Source: Ophthalmolycus amberensis (Eukaryota; Chordata; Actinopteri; Perciformes; Zoarcidae). From it: a stretch of DNA of 64,000 bases. Each line of letters begins with the position of its first letter. Positions within the stretch are counted from its first letter, which is position 1. A program made the translations under genes and the position numbers. The DNA is taken from the NCBI GenBank assembly GCA_024529925.1, contig JAFEUB010000801.1, positions 496,001 to 560,000 of the forward strand. The letters are read 5' to 3'. Positions 32,867-47,264 of the stretch are shown here, in pieces. Under the pieces are notes generated by a model that saw only the letters and a list, made by a program, of their open reading frames with translations, did no database searches and was not told the DNA's origin.

Positions 32867-34468
32867 GCACACGCTTCCTCAAAAGATTTCAGGAGGGAAA
32901 ATAGGCCAGTAAAGTAAATAAGCCACTCTGATCTTTATTTCAAAGGAAGACATATGATGTTTATCGCAATAAAGTAAAACCATGAGAAATATGTCAAAAA
33001 GCCGGCAAGTCAAAGTAAAAAGAGGGAAAGGAAGGATAAAGTGAGCGAGACATGGAACAGAGAGGGCGTGCGTGTGGGGAATAAAAGCATGACACCGCGG
33101 GAGCCTCGGAGCCTCAGGGTTCTTGCCGTGCACTCATTGATTTCTCATTAGTAAATTCAGACCTCGATTTCATCAGCCCGGGCAAAGAAAAGACAGCTAA
33201 CGAAGGCATGACAGGTGCTTTGCTCTTATTTCCCGCCAGAGGGGAAATTTCCACTCTCCTTTAGCTGGTGATTAGGAGGGGAAGGGGATCTGGATTGAGA
33301 CATGGAGCCTCCTGCCCGGCCCTGGACGTTTGACCAGCAAGTCCCGGCCCAATTAGCCAGTCCCGTGCACAAAAAGATTTCTTGGAGCATAGTTGTCTGG
33401 AATGGTTGATGCTTCATTTGTAAAAAAAAAAAAAAGCTACTGAGCACTGTTCCTGCATCTAAAAGGCACCGGAGAAGACATCCTGGCCAGCTCAAAGGAC
33501 TTACGAACACAGGTCTTAGACATATCCCATTTATCTGATCCTACTTCTAACAAAGTAGAGAAAATGCTGGACAGATGGTGCTTTTCATTGTCCAGGCAGG
33601 TGTAATGATTTCGAAGCATGCACGGCTCTCAGGTTAGGCGGTAATGTGCACTGAATGGTTGGTTAGGTGCATCTTTCGCAGCAAATTGGACAGGGCAACT
33701 CTAGATTCAAGTGTGTACGGCTAGTCAGGCACGTTCATTCCAGAAAATATACAGAACCCTCATTAGATGGCACTGTGCACTCTGCAGCCGCCGAGAGGAG
33801 GCACGGCTGGAAAAGGACTCGTTCTTTCAGTGTTCCCTTTATGAGAATAAAGATTGGCTTCATCTGTCATATAGCATATGAAGGGAGAAAAGCTGCAGTA
33901 TCTGTGGACGTTAGGCGAACGAATGTTGCGTTTTATTGCTGTTGGAATCAGACAAGAGAGACGTCACTTCTGATATATCAGCCAGGAGATCAGGCGGATT
34001 GTTGCTGGATAGGTTTTCCTATCTGTAACATCAATGTGCTGGACGGCAATGAAAGAGAGAGAGAGAGAGTGTGGGAGGGAAAGGGGGGAAAGAAGGGAGA
34101 GGGAGATGTGTGTGGGTTTTTTTTCTTTTCACAGCCAGATAAGTGAGGAGAGATGAAAGAGGTCGCTATTGATCTTAAAATACAGAGGGTCCATCTCTTG
34201 TGGTATTTGAACAGATGCAAATGCAGGCAGAGATACACTCCCTCTACACGCTTATCATTTATTAGGCGTACAGATGGAACCGCTATTGATACAAACTCAT
34301 ATATATATACACACACACACACACACTCACACACACAGACACACACTACTGCTGTTGCTGCCTCTAATTGACTCAGTTTCCCAAACAAAATAACTGCGGA
34401 GGCACGAATAGCCACATCTGGAAGTGGTGCGATCGGCATCAATCTGAGACAGCCGGCCCGAGAATTAT

Positions 34469-34490
34469 GGGGGGGGGGGGGGGGGGGGGG
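34469..34490. repeat. Poly(G) tract, 22 bases
   Basis: Homopolymeric G read directly. Confidence 0.85.
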
Positions 34491-35176
34491 CAGCAGGGGG
34501 TGGTCGGGCAAACGAGCAGCTGCCAAAAGCCACAGCAGAGAGGATGGAGAGGCAAAAGTGAGACAATCCTGAGACATGGATTATGGATGGGGCACAAGAT
34601 AGAACTGGAAAAAGGATGCTTCAGTGTAAATCCTATAACTATATCTACATAAATATATATTATTTACTAACTAAGTATTGACATTTACAGCACTGACATG
34701 AACTGCAGGCAACCAGGATACAAACAGCTCATTACTAATCTAAAAAAAAAACTTTCATAAATAATTCATGAGCCATTAATAAATCCCTGGTTTCAACTGG
34801 AATTAGAAAATGGCACCAGAACCCCATTGAAGATGTGAAAGTAAAAACTTTAGGAGAATATTAAGACCTGACTGACAGGATGAGATCTCTATAGCGGGAA
34901 GGCAACTGAACTCTCATCGTGTGTAAATAAATCATTCGCCCGTCCATCACCCTCGAGGCAACGCCGCTATACTTCCCAGCACATTATTTCAGTGCAAACA
35001 TTCGAATCACAGCAGCTGTTGACGCGTGCTGGAGGAGAACAGCGGGCAGAATGCGTCCTGCGATCAAAAGAGTATCTTATCTCCTTCTTCAGCACACACA
35101 AATAGCTCACGCTGCACCGGGCGTGGCTGCGCACCGAGGCGGCGGATGAAGAGGAGAGTTAGGGGTGAGGGATGGA

Positions 35177-35197
35177 GGGGGGGGGGGGGGGGGGGGG
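35177..35197. repeat. Poly(G) tract, 21 bases
   Basis: Homopolymeric G read directly. Confidence 0.85.
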
Positions 35198-36295
35198 TCG
35201 ATGTCGATCTTCATCAACCCCGGCCCCTTAGGGACGGGGGATTAGCGGGTGTAAGCACTGGAAGCGCTAACTATCCTCCAGGTGGGTGAACACTGAGTTG
35301 TTTCCGTTTCCATGAGGTACATTACTCATCAAAAAAATGTCTGTTTTGTTATTGAGACTGCAATCAGTGACTTCATCCTGACAACATCCGGAAGTAAACG
35401 CACCCTTGACTGGATTGATTTTCCACAGAACACTGACTCACACGTATACGTGTGGGAGGGGGGCTTCACCTCACAGAGTGTCACGCGGCTGAAAACTTTT
35501 GCCTCAGGCGGGGAATGGCTGGCGAGGCACAATCATAAAATAGAAATGATGTTGTCTGCAGAACCCACAGTGTTTGTTTTTCCCTCAAATTGTGAAGCAG
35601 CTCTGGTGTGAATAAGAAGGTAATGTGTACCCCAGACTGGGGGGGGGGATGAAGAAAATAACACAGCAGCTATCATTCTTTCATCGGTTATCCACTCGCC
35701 TTTAGCTCGCAACTGCAAAATAAGCTCCGGTTCCTGTAGCAGGTTGACAGCAGATCTTCAGCTTGCCATTTTTCTTCTAAAATATCATTTTCTATTCCTG
35801 ACGAAGGCTTCTAGCTTTGACTATACGTGTGCACCGACATGATGGAACCCCTTCTTCCCGAAAAACTGGTGGTTGTTAGAAGATGCCGCAATTTTGGAGA
35901 GAATTCGACTCAACTGCCATGAAGCTTAAGTATAACGGAGTAAAAGCACATGTTGCTCAGACAGTATACACAACCAAATGCAATTTTTGGAAGTAGTTTC
36001 TGCAGATTTATTCGGCTATTTTTGCTGAACTCCCTTGTCTCACACTCTCTCTCTTTCTCTCTCTTTTCGCCCTGCAAACCTCCCAAGAGGAGCAGTGGAT
36101 TTCCAAACAGTGTGTGTGTGTTTTGTGTGTGTCAGTAGGCGTCCGTGCGAAAGGGAGAAGCAACATCCGCCACCCTGCGCCGGAGCAGAAATGCCCTCCA
36201 AGCATAATTGCTATGGATCTCCCCGCTGCATAAACGGCGTTATCACAGTTTGTCTAATTGTGAAAGCTGTGATCAGCACAAAGGAAGGGTGAGCC

Positions 36296-36298
<3 letters not shown>

Positions 36299-36328
<30 letters not shown>
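36299..36328. repeat. (GT)15 microsatellite
   Basis: Uninterrupted GT run. Confidence 0.95.
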
Positions 36329-36329
<1 letters not shown>

Positions 36330-37976
36330 GCAGAGCTGTTCTCCCTCTCCTTCCCATCGTCTTGGTCTCTTCATCATCATAAAAGTAGTCGGCATAAAGG
36401 TCGGATATGTGTAAACAGAGAGGGTGGGCTTGGATAAGGCTCCACGTGGATGAGGCCGCCAACCAAACACCGCCGCCATCGTCGGCGTTTGTGCGGCCGA
36501 GCGCGACGAAGACAGGAAGCCAATGGACCTGAAACTGTTGTTTGTAGGGTAAGGCTGCGCGTTTCAACAAACAAAAAGCTCTACAAGCGCATCTAACACG
36601 TGACTCAATATGCAGCACACAGGTCAAGCGTTTCTAACGTGCATCGTCGTCCATGTTTCATCCAGATCAGATCGGCAGTGCAACAGCAACGGCTTGGTGT
36701 GGCTTTATTTGGACGCATTGGTTCTAATTGAACAGTTTCCAATACTGGTTCCGCCTACTTTCTCACCTGCTCTTTAATGCCCTCTGACTGCGACTACAGC
36801 TTCCTTTCAGCATCCGTGTTTAATGAACCCATAAACTGTAAATTAAACTACAGATGACATGGGTAGCGGGTAAAAAAAAAAAAAAGGTTAACATCCCCAC
36901 ATAACATCTTGTACAGAAATGCAAATCCCACATAGTTCCTCCATCACAAAAAATCACCAGGGATCCAACATCACGCCCCACCACACACACACCTTCCACC
37001 CAACACCATAAAGGGTAGATGTCAGCTTTAACTAAACTTGTCTGAACACTGAACAAGACGCGTCATATCAGCTCTGCCTCCGCTTCGGCAATAAAATCTC
37101 CCTAACTTCAGCAAGAGCACGCCAGAGATTTCCTCCAAATGAAACACACCGGATTGATAGGATTTCCAGCAGGGATGCCACCGGCGAAGAAATGTAATTA
37201 CCTATTCATCTCACCTCCTTATTCACCTTTTCATTGTGCTGCACTGTCTCCTTTATGCAGACCTCTCTCGATTCGACTGCTCATTTTATCTGGGATTGCA
37301 GCGTGGCGCCACGGTGCTTCTGCCCTCGCCATTAAAAGCTGTTTTGAAGTGCTATCCACCGGCGGGGGCGGCCTTCCAGACAGGAGGTGTAAAGATGGCG
37401 TTCATATCCTGCCCCGAAAGCCTCTGGGCACAAAATGAAATATTAGGCCTCCCTGCTATGATGTTCTAAATATTCAAAGGGCCAGTCAATAAGAGGATTA
37501 TAGTGCTGTGCTCAACATGCATACGTGAGGAGTTGTCTACTTCCTGTAAAAAATGAATTCAGTGATTCATCTTTCCAGTGGAGAGAAACCGCGGCGGATA
37601 ACCGGTCGCCCATGGTCCGCGGGTGAGGCAGGCGAAGTGGAGGGAGGTTTGATGTCTCCCACGCGTAAACCATGATTAACACAGTTGGGTTTCGGAGACC
37701 TGAGCGATTGCGCCAACACTCCCACGTTCGAAGTCGAGGGATGACAGTCGGAGAGAAAGGGAAGAAGTACCACTCCGTAGTCATGCCACGTGTCTTTAAA
37801 ACATGCCGCATTACGAATCATTAGGCTCTATTCATTCTCTCTCTTCAGAACAATTAGAGTGCAACGACGCAAATCCTTGATGGAAGTGGCGCCGTTTGTT
37901 AAAAGGACTGAAAATGATACAAATGATTTATGCGCAGACTTGGGGCGAGCCACACTTTTCAACAAAAGCCAATTGA

Positions 37977-37996
37977 CCCCCCCCCCCCCCCCCCCC
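37977..37996. repeat. Poly(C) tract, 20 bases
   Basis: Homopolymeric C read directly. Confidence 0.85.
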
Positions 37997-39437
37997 GCAC
38001 CCACGCTCGTGTGATTGAACCGTGGCGTACTCTGTCATTCAGTGTCGGGCACTGCCAAGATTTCATTACAATAGAAACTAATGTGAGAAAAGCAATTATT
38101 TCGCTCCCATAATGCACTACTTCAGCACAACGGTGACCTTTCCGTCTGTGATTGTTCATTTTCAAAAAGTGTTCTCGGTGGTGAATATACACGAATATCA
38201 ACACTCAGAGGACAGAATATTTAATCTCACCTCTTGCCTTTTTCTGTCTGGGTGGAAGGTAACCAAACTAATTGAAGTTTCTCAAATCAAAATCCCACGG
38301 AATCATCTGTGGAATCACGGTCCCCACTGTCAAATGCTGGATGTGACATATTTATCAATCAAAGGGTTCTTTGATTTAAAGGCGATGTGTGATTGGCCCC
38401 ACACAGTCGGGGTCGCCTTCCTGCACATGGCTCTCACCATGAAGACAGCTGAGCCGGCGGCAAGCAGCTAACAGCGCAAATAGTGCGAACAACGGCAACA
38501 GTGCTGACTTGGTACCGGTATGGTCATTTATTAGAAGATACATAACCCTAATCAAGGCTCTGCAGCTGGATAATACAAGGTCGTCACATACAGATGGTGA
38601 AGACATCAATCTATGGACACTGCGACATTGGCAGAGTCTCATAACATCCTGCAGTAAAATGCCAACTGAATAAGACTCAGAGCGCTGACATGCTGCTCCC
38701 CTTTGGATAGGTTTTGCATTAAACCTTAATAATATAATTTAAAATACCAGCCTAGTTGAAAATAGAGCAATCATCAACAGTTGCAACAAACAAAATTGGA
38801 TTAAAGTGTCGTTTAAAAACTCAAGCTTAAGATTTGAGAGTAAAACGCTGGATAGACTGCATTGATTGATGATGTGACAGCACAGTACGGCACAATGTTT
38901 CTATAATTTGGCGTTAAGGATAACACGGCGGGGGTTTCAAAGTTATCAAACTACTTTGAGTTGGAGGTCTTTGTAACGTTTTTTTTTAACATTATGCAAG
39001 TTGATTTGAAAACGCTTTCACATTGACTTCGGAGCATTCTCACGTCTTTGTCTGACTGAAACTGATTTTGCAATTTATATGAATAAAAAAAGCCCAATAC
39101 AAATACTTTTCAAGAATATACATCGTGCCTACAAACTTCTTTGGATCAGGAGTACACCACGTATGTTTTTTTTTAATGCAGTCTTTTTTCTGCTGACATG
39201 ACTCTCTACTCAGTAGAGTCTACTGTAACGTGTACCAAAAAAAAACCTGATTTGACGTCAATAATAGCTCCACACTGACCGATTGGGGTCACATCGCTCT
39301 GGGACCCCTGATGCTCCATCCGCTGTCACCGTAAGATTGCAACTCTCTGTATCATATAGTTTTGCATCTCCTGGGAAATTAACCTGACATAGGGGTGGCA
39401 AAGTTGAGAAACTGTTTTCTTTCCCGATGGCCTCGAA

Positions 39438-39459
39438 CCCCCCCCCCCCCCCCCCCCCC
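39438..39459. repeat. Poly(C) tract, 22 bases
   Basis: Homopolymeric C read directly. Confidence 0.85.
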
Positions 39460-40767
39460 AAATAAATACTTTACTCGTATTGGAACACATTTAATGCATT
39501 TCTAAAACATCCAGGTGTTAATTATTAATGCGACGCTGAGGGGGGGAAAAGGGTATCGCAAAGTTTTTCGCGAGGGCAATCAAACACTTCTGTTTAACTT
39601 TGAAGCAGGCGACGCATTCTGGCCGGTTAAACGCTCGAGAGAAAGTGCCGGCGGTTGCTTGTAGATGTATGGCAAAGACCTAACTGCTTCTGCTTGCATC
39701 TGAGCTCCGTATCTCCCCTCAGAGTTTGCGCTACCCCTCACTGCGCAACCCCCTTTTTTCTCATTCTCCCTATTCTCCGTTTGATTTCTCGGAGCTTGTC
39801 ATCCCGGGCCCTGGCTTGTCCAAGAGACTCTGAGCCATTAAATATTCATACGCTCTCATCAACAGTCCTTTTGGAGGAGGGGAAAAAATGACATTGAATT
39901 ATTCAGGGCCCAATCAGGGCTATTTCTGGTGACTGCCTTGACTTAGATGAGACGGCGTATCGGGCTCCAGTGTTTGTGTGTTTTGATGTGGTGGCTCGGT
40001 TAACTCCATCTCCATCCTCAGCTGTCATAATTACAGGCATTACAACATTATGCAGGGGTAATCAAATGCCTTCTTTTCTCCTGACTACAATTTCCCATCA
40101 CTGCTGCATGGCTGAACGACTTCAATAGATCCGCTAAACCGCTATATGGTGTTCTGCGAGAAGATTTGCTTCATCTTATGCTCGGATAAGGAGTGCGAGG
40201 GCCCCTCGACACAGATTAAAGCTTCCCTACGCTTTCCATAATGTCTACTCCCTCTAGTGCAAGAGTAAAACCAGAACAAAGCTGGTCTGATCATGCAAAG
40301 AGCAGAGGGTAACAGGCCGCATGCTACTCTCTGCAGCAAAAGAGATCACAAACACAAATCAACGTCTGAAGAAACCGAATTTTCAAAATGGACAGATTGC
40401 AGATGATTTCCTTTTCGAAGGCCACGGAGCAACGTCTCTCACGTGAAGGGAGAAGTGTGATGAGCAGAGGGGCAGGAGGCAAGGCAGGAAGGGGAACACA
40501 TCTTAATCACGCTCGGCTGAAGTGAGGAGGACCTTCTGCGCACGGGGTCACCGAGGTCTTGCTCCCATGGCCAAAGATAGTAACATCCGAGACTAATTTG
40601 CCCAATAAAAGTGTCACTTACGGATAAGTACTGTGAGCTGCTGCGCTCATTATTCGGGAAGCATACGAACGGGCAGCCGAGTGTGAAATGTCAACACTGC
40701 CGCGAGAGGATGGCGGACTCTAAACCCCCCCCCCCATGACCACAAGGATGTACTCGCAAATAAGGCG

Positions 40768-40860
40768 CCGGTAGGCTTGGGCGATAAACGACATTATCGT
40801 TCAACATGATATTTCTTAACACCGATAAAAGTCCAATATTCAATGAGAAATTGTGTTCTA
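40768..40860. repeat. Dispersed repeat fragment (GGGCGATA motif)
   Basis: The phrase 'taggcttgggcgataaacga' followed by 'cattatcgttcaacatgata' matches a repeat common in fish genomes that starts 'TTGGGCGATA' and continues with ATCG-rich sequence. Short, diverged and non-coding; identified from memory. Confidence 0.45.
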
Positions 40861-42692
40861 TATTCAGTCTCTCTCTTTCTCCTTTTCTCTTGCTTTTGCT
40901 GTGCTTCACCGCATCGTTGCATGAGACGATGTGAGAATCTCCTGTCGCATTTATCCTGCCCGAAATGAATCTATTATCCCCATGATCATCAAAATATTAA
41001 ACACTCAAGTCATCCAAGGACTCGTCGAATTCAGTATCATAGTCCAAGGTAAAAATCATTTGTATCAACGTGGTGTTGACATTCACATGTACGAGTGTTC
41101 CTGCTTTTTCAAACGATGCCTCATTGTGAAATGAACCCCTTCAGGTTTGTAACATGAATAGAGCATAGAAAACACTAAAAGTGCATGCTCCCATTACATT
41201 GAAGCGCCGCGACCCCTGGCAAGGCAAAATCGATACCTATTCACTGCGCTTCATTCCATTTATTCTTCATTTTGACATATTTACAGCACGGCCGTGGCTG
41301 AGCCGTTTTCACACGGCACATTCTACCTCTGGCAGCAGTTAAGACCTCCACGGTTTCAGCTTGTTAATCGTGTCATATTGTTTTGATGTGCTCTCGTAAA
41401 TAATCTTAAAATGAGTCGAGGAAACTGTCGTCGGCTACGGTGTGCCATGCTTAACTAATCATACTTCCTTCTGCTGCGAAATCAGAGAGCTAATAATCAA
41501 AGATTCAGCAGCTTCTTCGTCGACGGCGGCCCCATGTCGTAGTGGAGATCCCATCTGCATGTGTTGGGGAGGTCACTCTGCATCCCCGAGTGATGAAACC
41601 CACCCATCAGCCCCAGAAGCGCCCATTCTTCGCTCTCTCTGGAGCCACCCTCCATCCTCCCTCCCTCCAGCCCTGAGTAATGAAAACAATTAACATCTCT
41701 AATTACCGCCTTAAATCAGCGCTCAACACGCTACCCATTGATTTGATGGACTGCCTGAGTTACGAGCTGCTCCCGATCGAACAGCGCACCGCGTAAAAGA
41801 CTTTACTACGGGGCGATTGAGCCTGCCAGCCGGGTAAATAAATCTCAGGAATATGGGCACAGGAAGCCATGTCATCCGCTCAAAACGTGCCGAGGGGACG
41901 CGTGCATCTGGCGGAGGACTGCGGCTCCTGCGGTGTCCACGTGTTGGAGCTAATCGCCCCCGAGGTAATGGCCTAATCCGTCAGTACGAATCCATCCCAT
42001 GCATCATTATATTTGTAAATACCACGTCTGCTGATGAAACACAGGTATTAATCATCCGTCTGGGCTGAGCCGGGCTGATATGAGCGTTGTTGTATTCCAC
42101 ACTGCTGAGGGGAGACTCGCAGCAGGGGGCTGAGCGGTACATGCTGAGCGTTAGCCCAGAAAGACAGGACCGACTGCACAAGCAACATGATGCTAAATCG
42201 GCTTTTGCCATCAAACGACGGAACTGCGTCTCGGTTTCGTCGTTGCCTACTCATGCGGGGCGGAGCTCAGAGTTATACAACCGAGAAGGGTCATCAATGT
42301 TTAACAAGCGCGTCGGCTCCGTTTCATTAAAAAGAAACACCGGTTGTTTACCAAGCTGGTAGCATGTAGAACAAGATGAGGCGGATAAAGAGAAAGAGGG
42401 ATGAGGAGGCAGAGACAGCAAAGGACAAAGACGGAGAAAGGAGGAAAGGGCAAAGGAGTGGAGTGAGCAAGGAGCATCTCTTCTTCTTCTTTCTCCTGGA
42501 GTGTTGTGGGGTGTAGATGTAGCAGTGACAAGAGGAATGTTAACCGGCCTGTACTTTGGAATAACAATACCCTGCGCTGGCAGGCAGATAGCTGGTGACA
42601 AAGCCTCCCCTGACTGAGGCACGCAGGAGAGGGATAAAAAATGAGCCGGCGCCTGTCCTCCCGGCGTGACCCGCCTCGGCTAGCGTCGTGCA

Positions 42693-42742
<50 letters not shown>

Positions 42743-45700
42743 AGAGAGCTGGGAAACAAATAACACAAATAGCAGAGCATGCCCCGGTGACTTTTCTCAG
42801 ACAAATGCACAAAGCATGAACACCGACGTGGCTAAGAATAAAAAATAAAAAAAGCAAACCTGTGTTTCTTGCCTGTGTTGTCTCTTGATCAAAGGCAGAA
42901 GGTGCTGAAAAGGATCAAGCTGTTTGCCACTCAAGCATATATCCTCCTACATCACAGCTGGTCTGAATAACACGCAAAAGCATGACCCCCCCACCCACCC
43001 CCACCCCCACATCGATCCATCCCTGGTCTCACACACGGCGTGGCAGGCAAAGACAACAGCGGTTGGACGTGAGTGATGTCCAAGAAGAGCCAGGAGACTC
43101 GCTGCAACAAGCTGTCTCTTACAATGACCCCTTGTATTTAGAAACAATGCTTGATTACTACTGCAGGGTTTTTTTTTAACTCCCAGTAATATGAATCATA
43201 CAACTAGAGGCTGCAGGCGAACATAGTTGACTCTGCACCCAGCATCATAACACAAATCTCTTCATAATTTCATCAAATCGTCGTAAAATTCTACAAAAAC
43301 GAAGGTGCAAAATACCCACCGACAAACCCAACAATCGGTGTTTTACACTTCAACAGGCACTATTAACTGTGGCGAGCCTGTGATTTGAAATGTGCCTGTA
43401 ATAGGTGGGAGTCTGTCGCTGGGAAAAGAAGAGTGCTTCGGATGAGTAGGATGGAAGGGCTTTTGATCAAAAACAGCCAAGTAAACAGCCTGAAGCCGGA
43501 GAAAATGTTGGCTCCATAAAAGCAGCGGCAGGAAGAAAACGCCAACCCCACACAAAGCGCTCCATCAACAGCATCATAAAAAGGGAATTTTATTGAGGGA
43601 CGGAGGCCGGACTAGATGGGAGATGATAACAAGAAACAGATAAGACCTGTCGCTATACTTTCCGGCAGCTGGAAATAAGATGAACCAGTCTTATTGGTGG
43701 GAGACGGGGAGAGTATTTGTGAATATGCTGTGGGAATGTATCATTTTAGGACCTGTTTAAAGAACACAGACACTAAGAGTTCTTACAAGTAATTCGATTG
43801 ACAGAAACTGCTATTTCTGGTACAAAAGACCGGAGCTGCAACAGTGATGGTTCTATCTGTCCACCCGTGCATCACCTTCCCTCCCACAAGCCTCCACGAC
43901 AACAGCTGGACTGGAAATCACCCAGCAAATCACACCAGCCCCCCGTTTGATTCCGACGGGACGCAGGTGGCGGGGAAGACAACCCGCTCCCTGCCAGACG
44001 AGACATCCATAATGGGCTGAAACAATAGACGATCGGAGACAACGAAAACAGCCGCGTTCCGTTTGTCCTTGTCACATCACATCAGTCGGGCTGGTGCTGA
44101 GGAGAGAGGAGCCTCTTCTCGGAGGTGGGGTTGGTCCACGGTTGCCATGCCAGGGGGGCGGCTGGCACACCATCAAAGCCTGCGTCTCTATGGAGCTTTC
44201 ACTAATACAGGCTTTTGAACGGTGATTCCATTATTTATGGCCCTGAGCTGATTAGAGCTGGTGCCTCATGTTGCACTGGTTTAGTACCAGTAATGGGGAT
44301 ACCCTATAAAACAAAGTCGTCTGAGATATACCGAGGTGATGTGTTGGCTTTCGGACATTTCATGTTTTATGTGCGGTCCACCTGAGGGCCAGATGAACTG
44401 GGAGCTTGTGCTAGCTTTGCTCCTCAGTTAATGAATATCTATAGGAGACTATAAAGTATGTAAAAATAAACCTTGAGGCTTCTCCAAAGATGGATTCATT
44501 ATCCATATTTAATCAATTACATTGTATCTTGCAACATATTAACCACTTTCTTATCTTAAACATATTACAGTACCTAAGCTCATCAATTCAGGTTCACAGC
44601 TGGTCATTGATATAGTGGAAAGAATTTGGAATAATTACTGAACACGTATATATTGCGTCATATACATTATGGCAGAATTGGGTAAGACTGATTGTCCCCT
44701 ATCTGATTTTAGGAGATATTTTGAGGGTTAGTCCCTTTAACGAGAGCCTCGTGTCGGCCACTTACTGTATATCAGCAGACCGACGGCTCGCTCTGACCCT
44801 CGCCTCCACACCTCATCCAAAATTAGAGTTCAGAGTGGATTTCAAAATGGCCTGTCACGTCCACGGAGAGTTAAAAGCGGACTGGCACACACTAACACAC
44901 GAATCACCACTTTACCTTGTTTACCGTACATTCTGTGCGGTTGCCGGACAACCAAAGGAGCTTTTGAGTGCCGGCCTGCGTTGCCCCCTCCACAAAGATG
45001 CTGCAAATCATTAGGAGCGGGTAATTGCATGTACACACACAGGCTGCCACACACTCACACGGTTTGTGTCCTCAGTGTCTGTAACCTCGGTGTGTTTTCA
45101 GGCAGGAACTCGCCTGTGTTGTTGCTTCAAGGCTTGTTTGCTCTCAGTCCTTGGTGCTCCGGCAGTCCGATTGTCATAAAAGCCACAAGGACAAGAGCAC
45201 AGGAAAGCTCAGATTGCATCCTTTCTATCACTGAGATGTGGGGTAAAAAAAAAAAGAATAAATAAAAAAGCGCTTTGTGCAACGAGATGTCCTGAACTTA
45301 AAAAGCACCTTGAAATCTTTAAAATGAGAGCTGTGCAGGGAGAGAACCCTTGAGCCGGGTCGATGCTGCACAAATCAAATCAACATTTCAAAAACTTCAC
45401 TGAGAAATTCGGAAATTGATTACTTGGCCTTCCTGTGGCTTCATGAATCGGTTCCGGAGCAGAGGTGGGGGGGGTGGGGGGGGTGGGTGTGGGGGGGGGG
45501 GGGGGTTACAATTAGTCCTGTGTAGAGGTGGGCCCCCGCTGCTGCGATATGAACCTTGGTTTGTGGGAGCAGCTGTGGCCAAAGTGGGGAGAGAATATCG
45601 AGAGACTCCCACCGTGCCCTTCACCTAGTGGAGGAATGTCTACAGCCAAAGGGATCGAGAACAAATAACCACCATAGCTCCATCAATATCTGCCAAGTAT

Positions 45701-47264
45701 TGATCTGCCACCACCTCTGGCTCTCTCGGGTGGAATAAACAACCAACCTCGGCTCCTTCTCTGTAAACTGCCGGTATCTTTTTTTTTTTACAAGCTATAT
45801 GTATTCTGTGTGCACAATGCAGCGGTCGTTATATTATGTATTTTTGCAACTCCTGGTTGAGGACGGTTGTCAATACCGGAGAGATTTAGAGACACAACGA
45901 CATAAAAGTCTCACCTCGCAGTCTCCTCCCCCCTCCTCTCTCACCCCTTCAGTTATTCAACAGCTGACAGGGTCCGGCAGGTGGCACATGGTGGCGCGGG
46001 TTGAGTGTATGCATGCGCGTTTAAAAATACCTTGACCCTGACACCAGCCCGCATAGCAGAGATAGTCCACCGGGAGCCCCAACTGTGCCTCCTCCATTCC
46101 AGCGAATGCCTGCTTTACACACAACATTCACGCGTGCTTGAACTGTTTTGAGGTTATTCTAGATTTTGGATTGAAACCCGTCCAGCAGCCAACGGTCCAA
46201 TTAACCTGCCGCCCAATCTATTCAATTCAAGTAGAATTATCCGGCGGCGTTATCCGAGAAAACTCCGGGCAGGGTTGCATCCACTGCTCGGGAAGGAGGC
46301 CATTTTTGTATGTGAGCCTGCTTGGGCGTCCATTGACCCCTTACGGTTCCTTCCTTGGCCTTTCATTTTTCAAGTTGAAAACGATTTACACAACTTGTTT
46401 CTTTTACAGGCTGCTGCTCTTGATTCTCTTTCTGTATGAGGGCGAGAAGGCCGACACGAGAGGGAAGGCTTTTGATAAGATTCAATCCCTGACTTGCATG
46501 TGATTGGAGGGGTGGGAGTAAGAACGGTTACATGATCCCTGTGCATTATTAAGGCGCATCTAAAACGTTAAGAGACATTTGAGCAGCTTGTTGCTGAGTG
46601 GAGGCTGAAAAGAAAAAGATTGACACCAACTCCGAAATGATTGAACCTTCTCTTTCTTCCATTTCTACAAGTTCTGAATATTTCATGAAGCGCAATCATC
46701 CGTGCGTTTTGGAATGAAGCCCTTTATCTGTGGTGTGCATTATAAAGAGATGCCTCCCCCGCCACAGCGAACAATGCCACGCCGTGTTAAATGAATTGTG
46801 CGATATTAAAGAGCCGTGCAACTTTGGCACATGCAAACAAAAACAAAAAACACCTTTGAAGACTGGATCCTACATGTGGTATCGGAGAATGAAAGAGTTG
46901 GAAATAAACACTTTGATCAAACGTTTGAGGAGGATTTCATGCGTCAAGACATAGGTCAACTCAAAGGCAGAGAAGCTTAGGTCTTCGTGTAACAACAAAG
47001 AGTACAGAGAGCTGTCCTCCGTTATCTACTCTGGGCCCATTTTAACATTCCACACAAGTTTTGGAACATCCAAGAAGAAATCCCCACATCAGGGCCAACA
47101 CGGTGAACGGCGGCGACCGAGGCATGTTAAGTCTGAGCGGGTCAGGGAGGGTGTTTAAACATTTGTTTAAGCAAGATTATGATCCCCTATATATAATATA
47201 TACTGTAAAATCTTGTATCTTGTTTGTTTAATCCTTAAATAGTTTGTGTGTCAAAGTATTTCTT
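40861..47264. other. Non-coding DNA without a recognisable gene
   Basis: Holds a long CA array at 42696-42739 and an interrupted G tract at 45468-45505. Repeat-free, homeobox-motif-rich sequence lies at 41.69-42.05 kb. Open frames such as 42301-42810 (minus) and 46138-46503 (plus) show no domain and are judged chance. Confidence 0.5.
42696..42739. repeat. (AC)22 microsatellite
   Basis: 44 bp of uninterrupted AC, one of the longest arrays in the window. Confidence 0.95.

Larger units (their letters stand above)
30331..36298. other. Non-coding DNA with candidate regulatory blocks
   Basis: No gene is recognised. 32130-32330 is a repeat-free, AT-rich block with an ATTTGCAT octamer at 32166-32173 and several TAAT motifs, bordered on the right by a GGGA array. 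Two long G tracts (34469-34490, 35177-35197) and CA arrays interrupt the rest. The 33667-34146 open frame lacks any domain. Confidence 0.5.
36329..40769. other. Non-coding DNA with candidate regulatory blocks
   Basis: No gene is recognised. 37.1-37.5 kb and 39.8-40.1 kb are repeat-free blocks of mixed composition that could be regulatory. Two C tracts (37977-37996, 39438-39459) are present. A CpG-rich patch lies near 36.43-36.52 kb. Confidence 0.5.
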
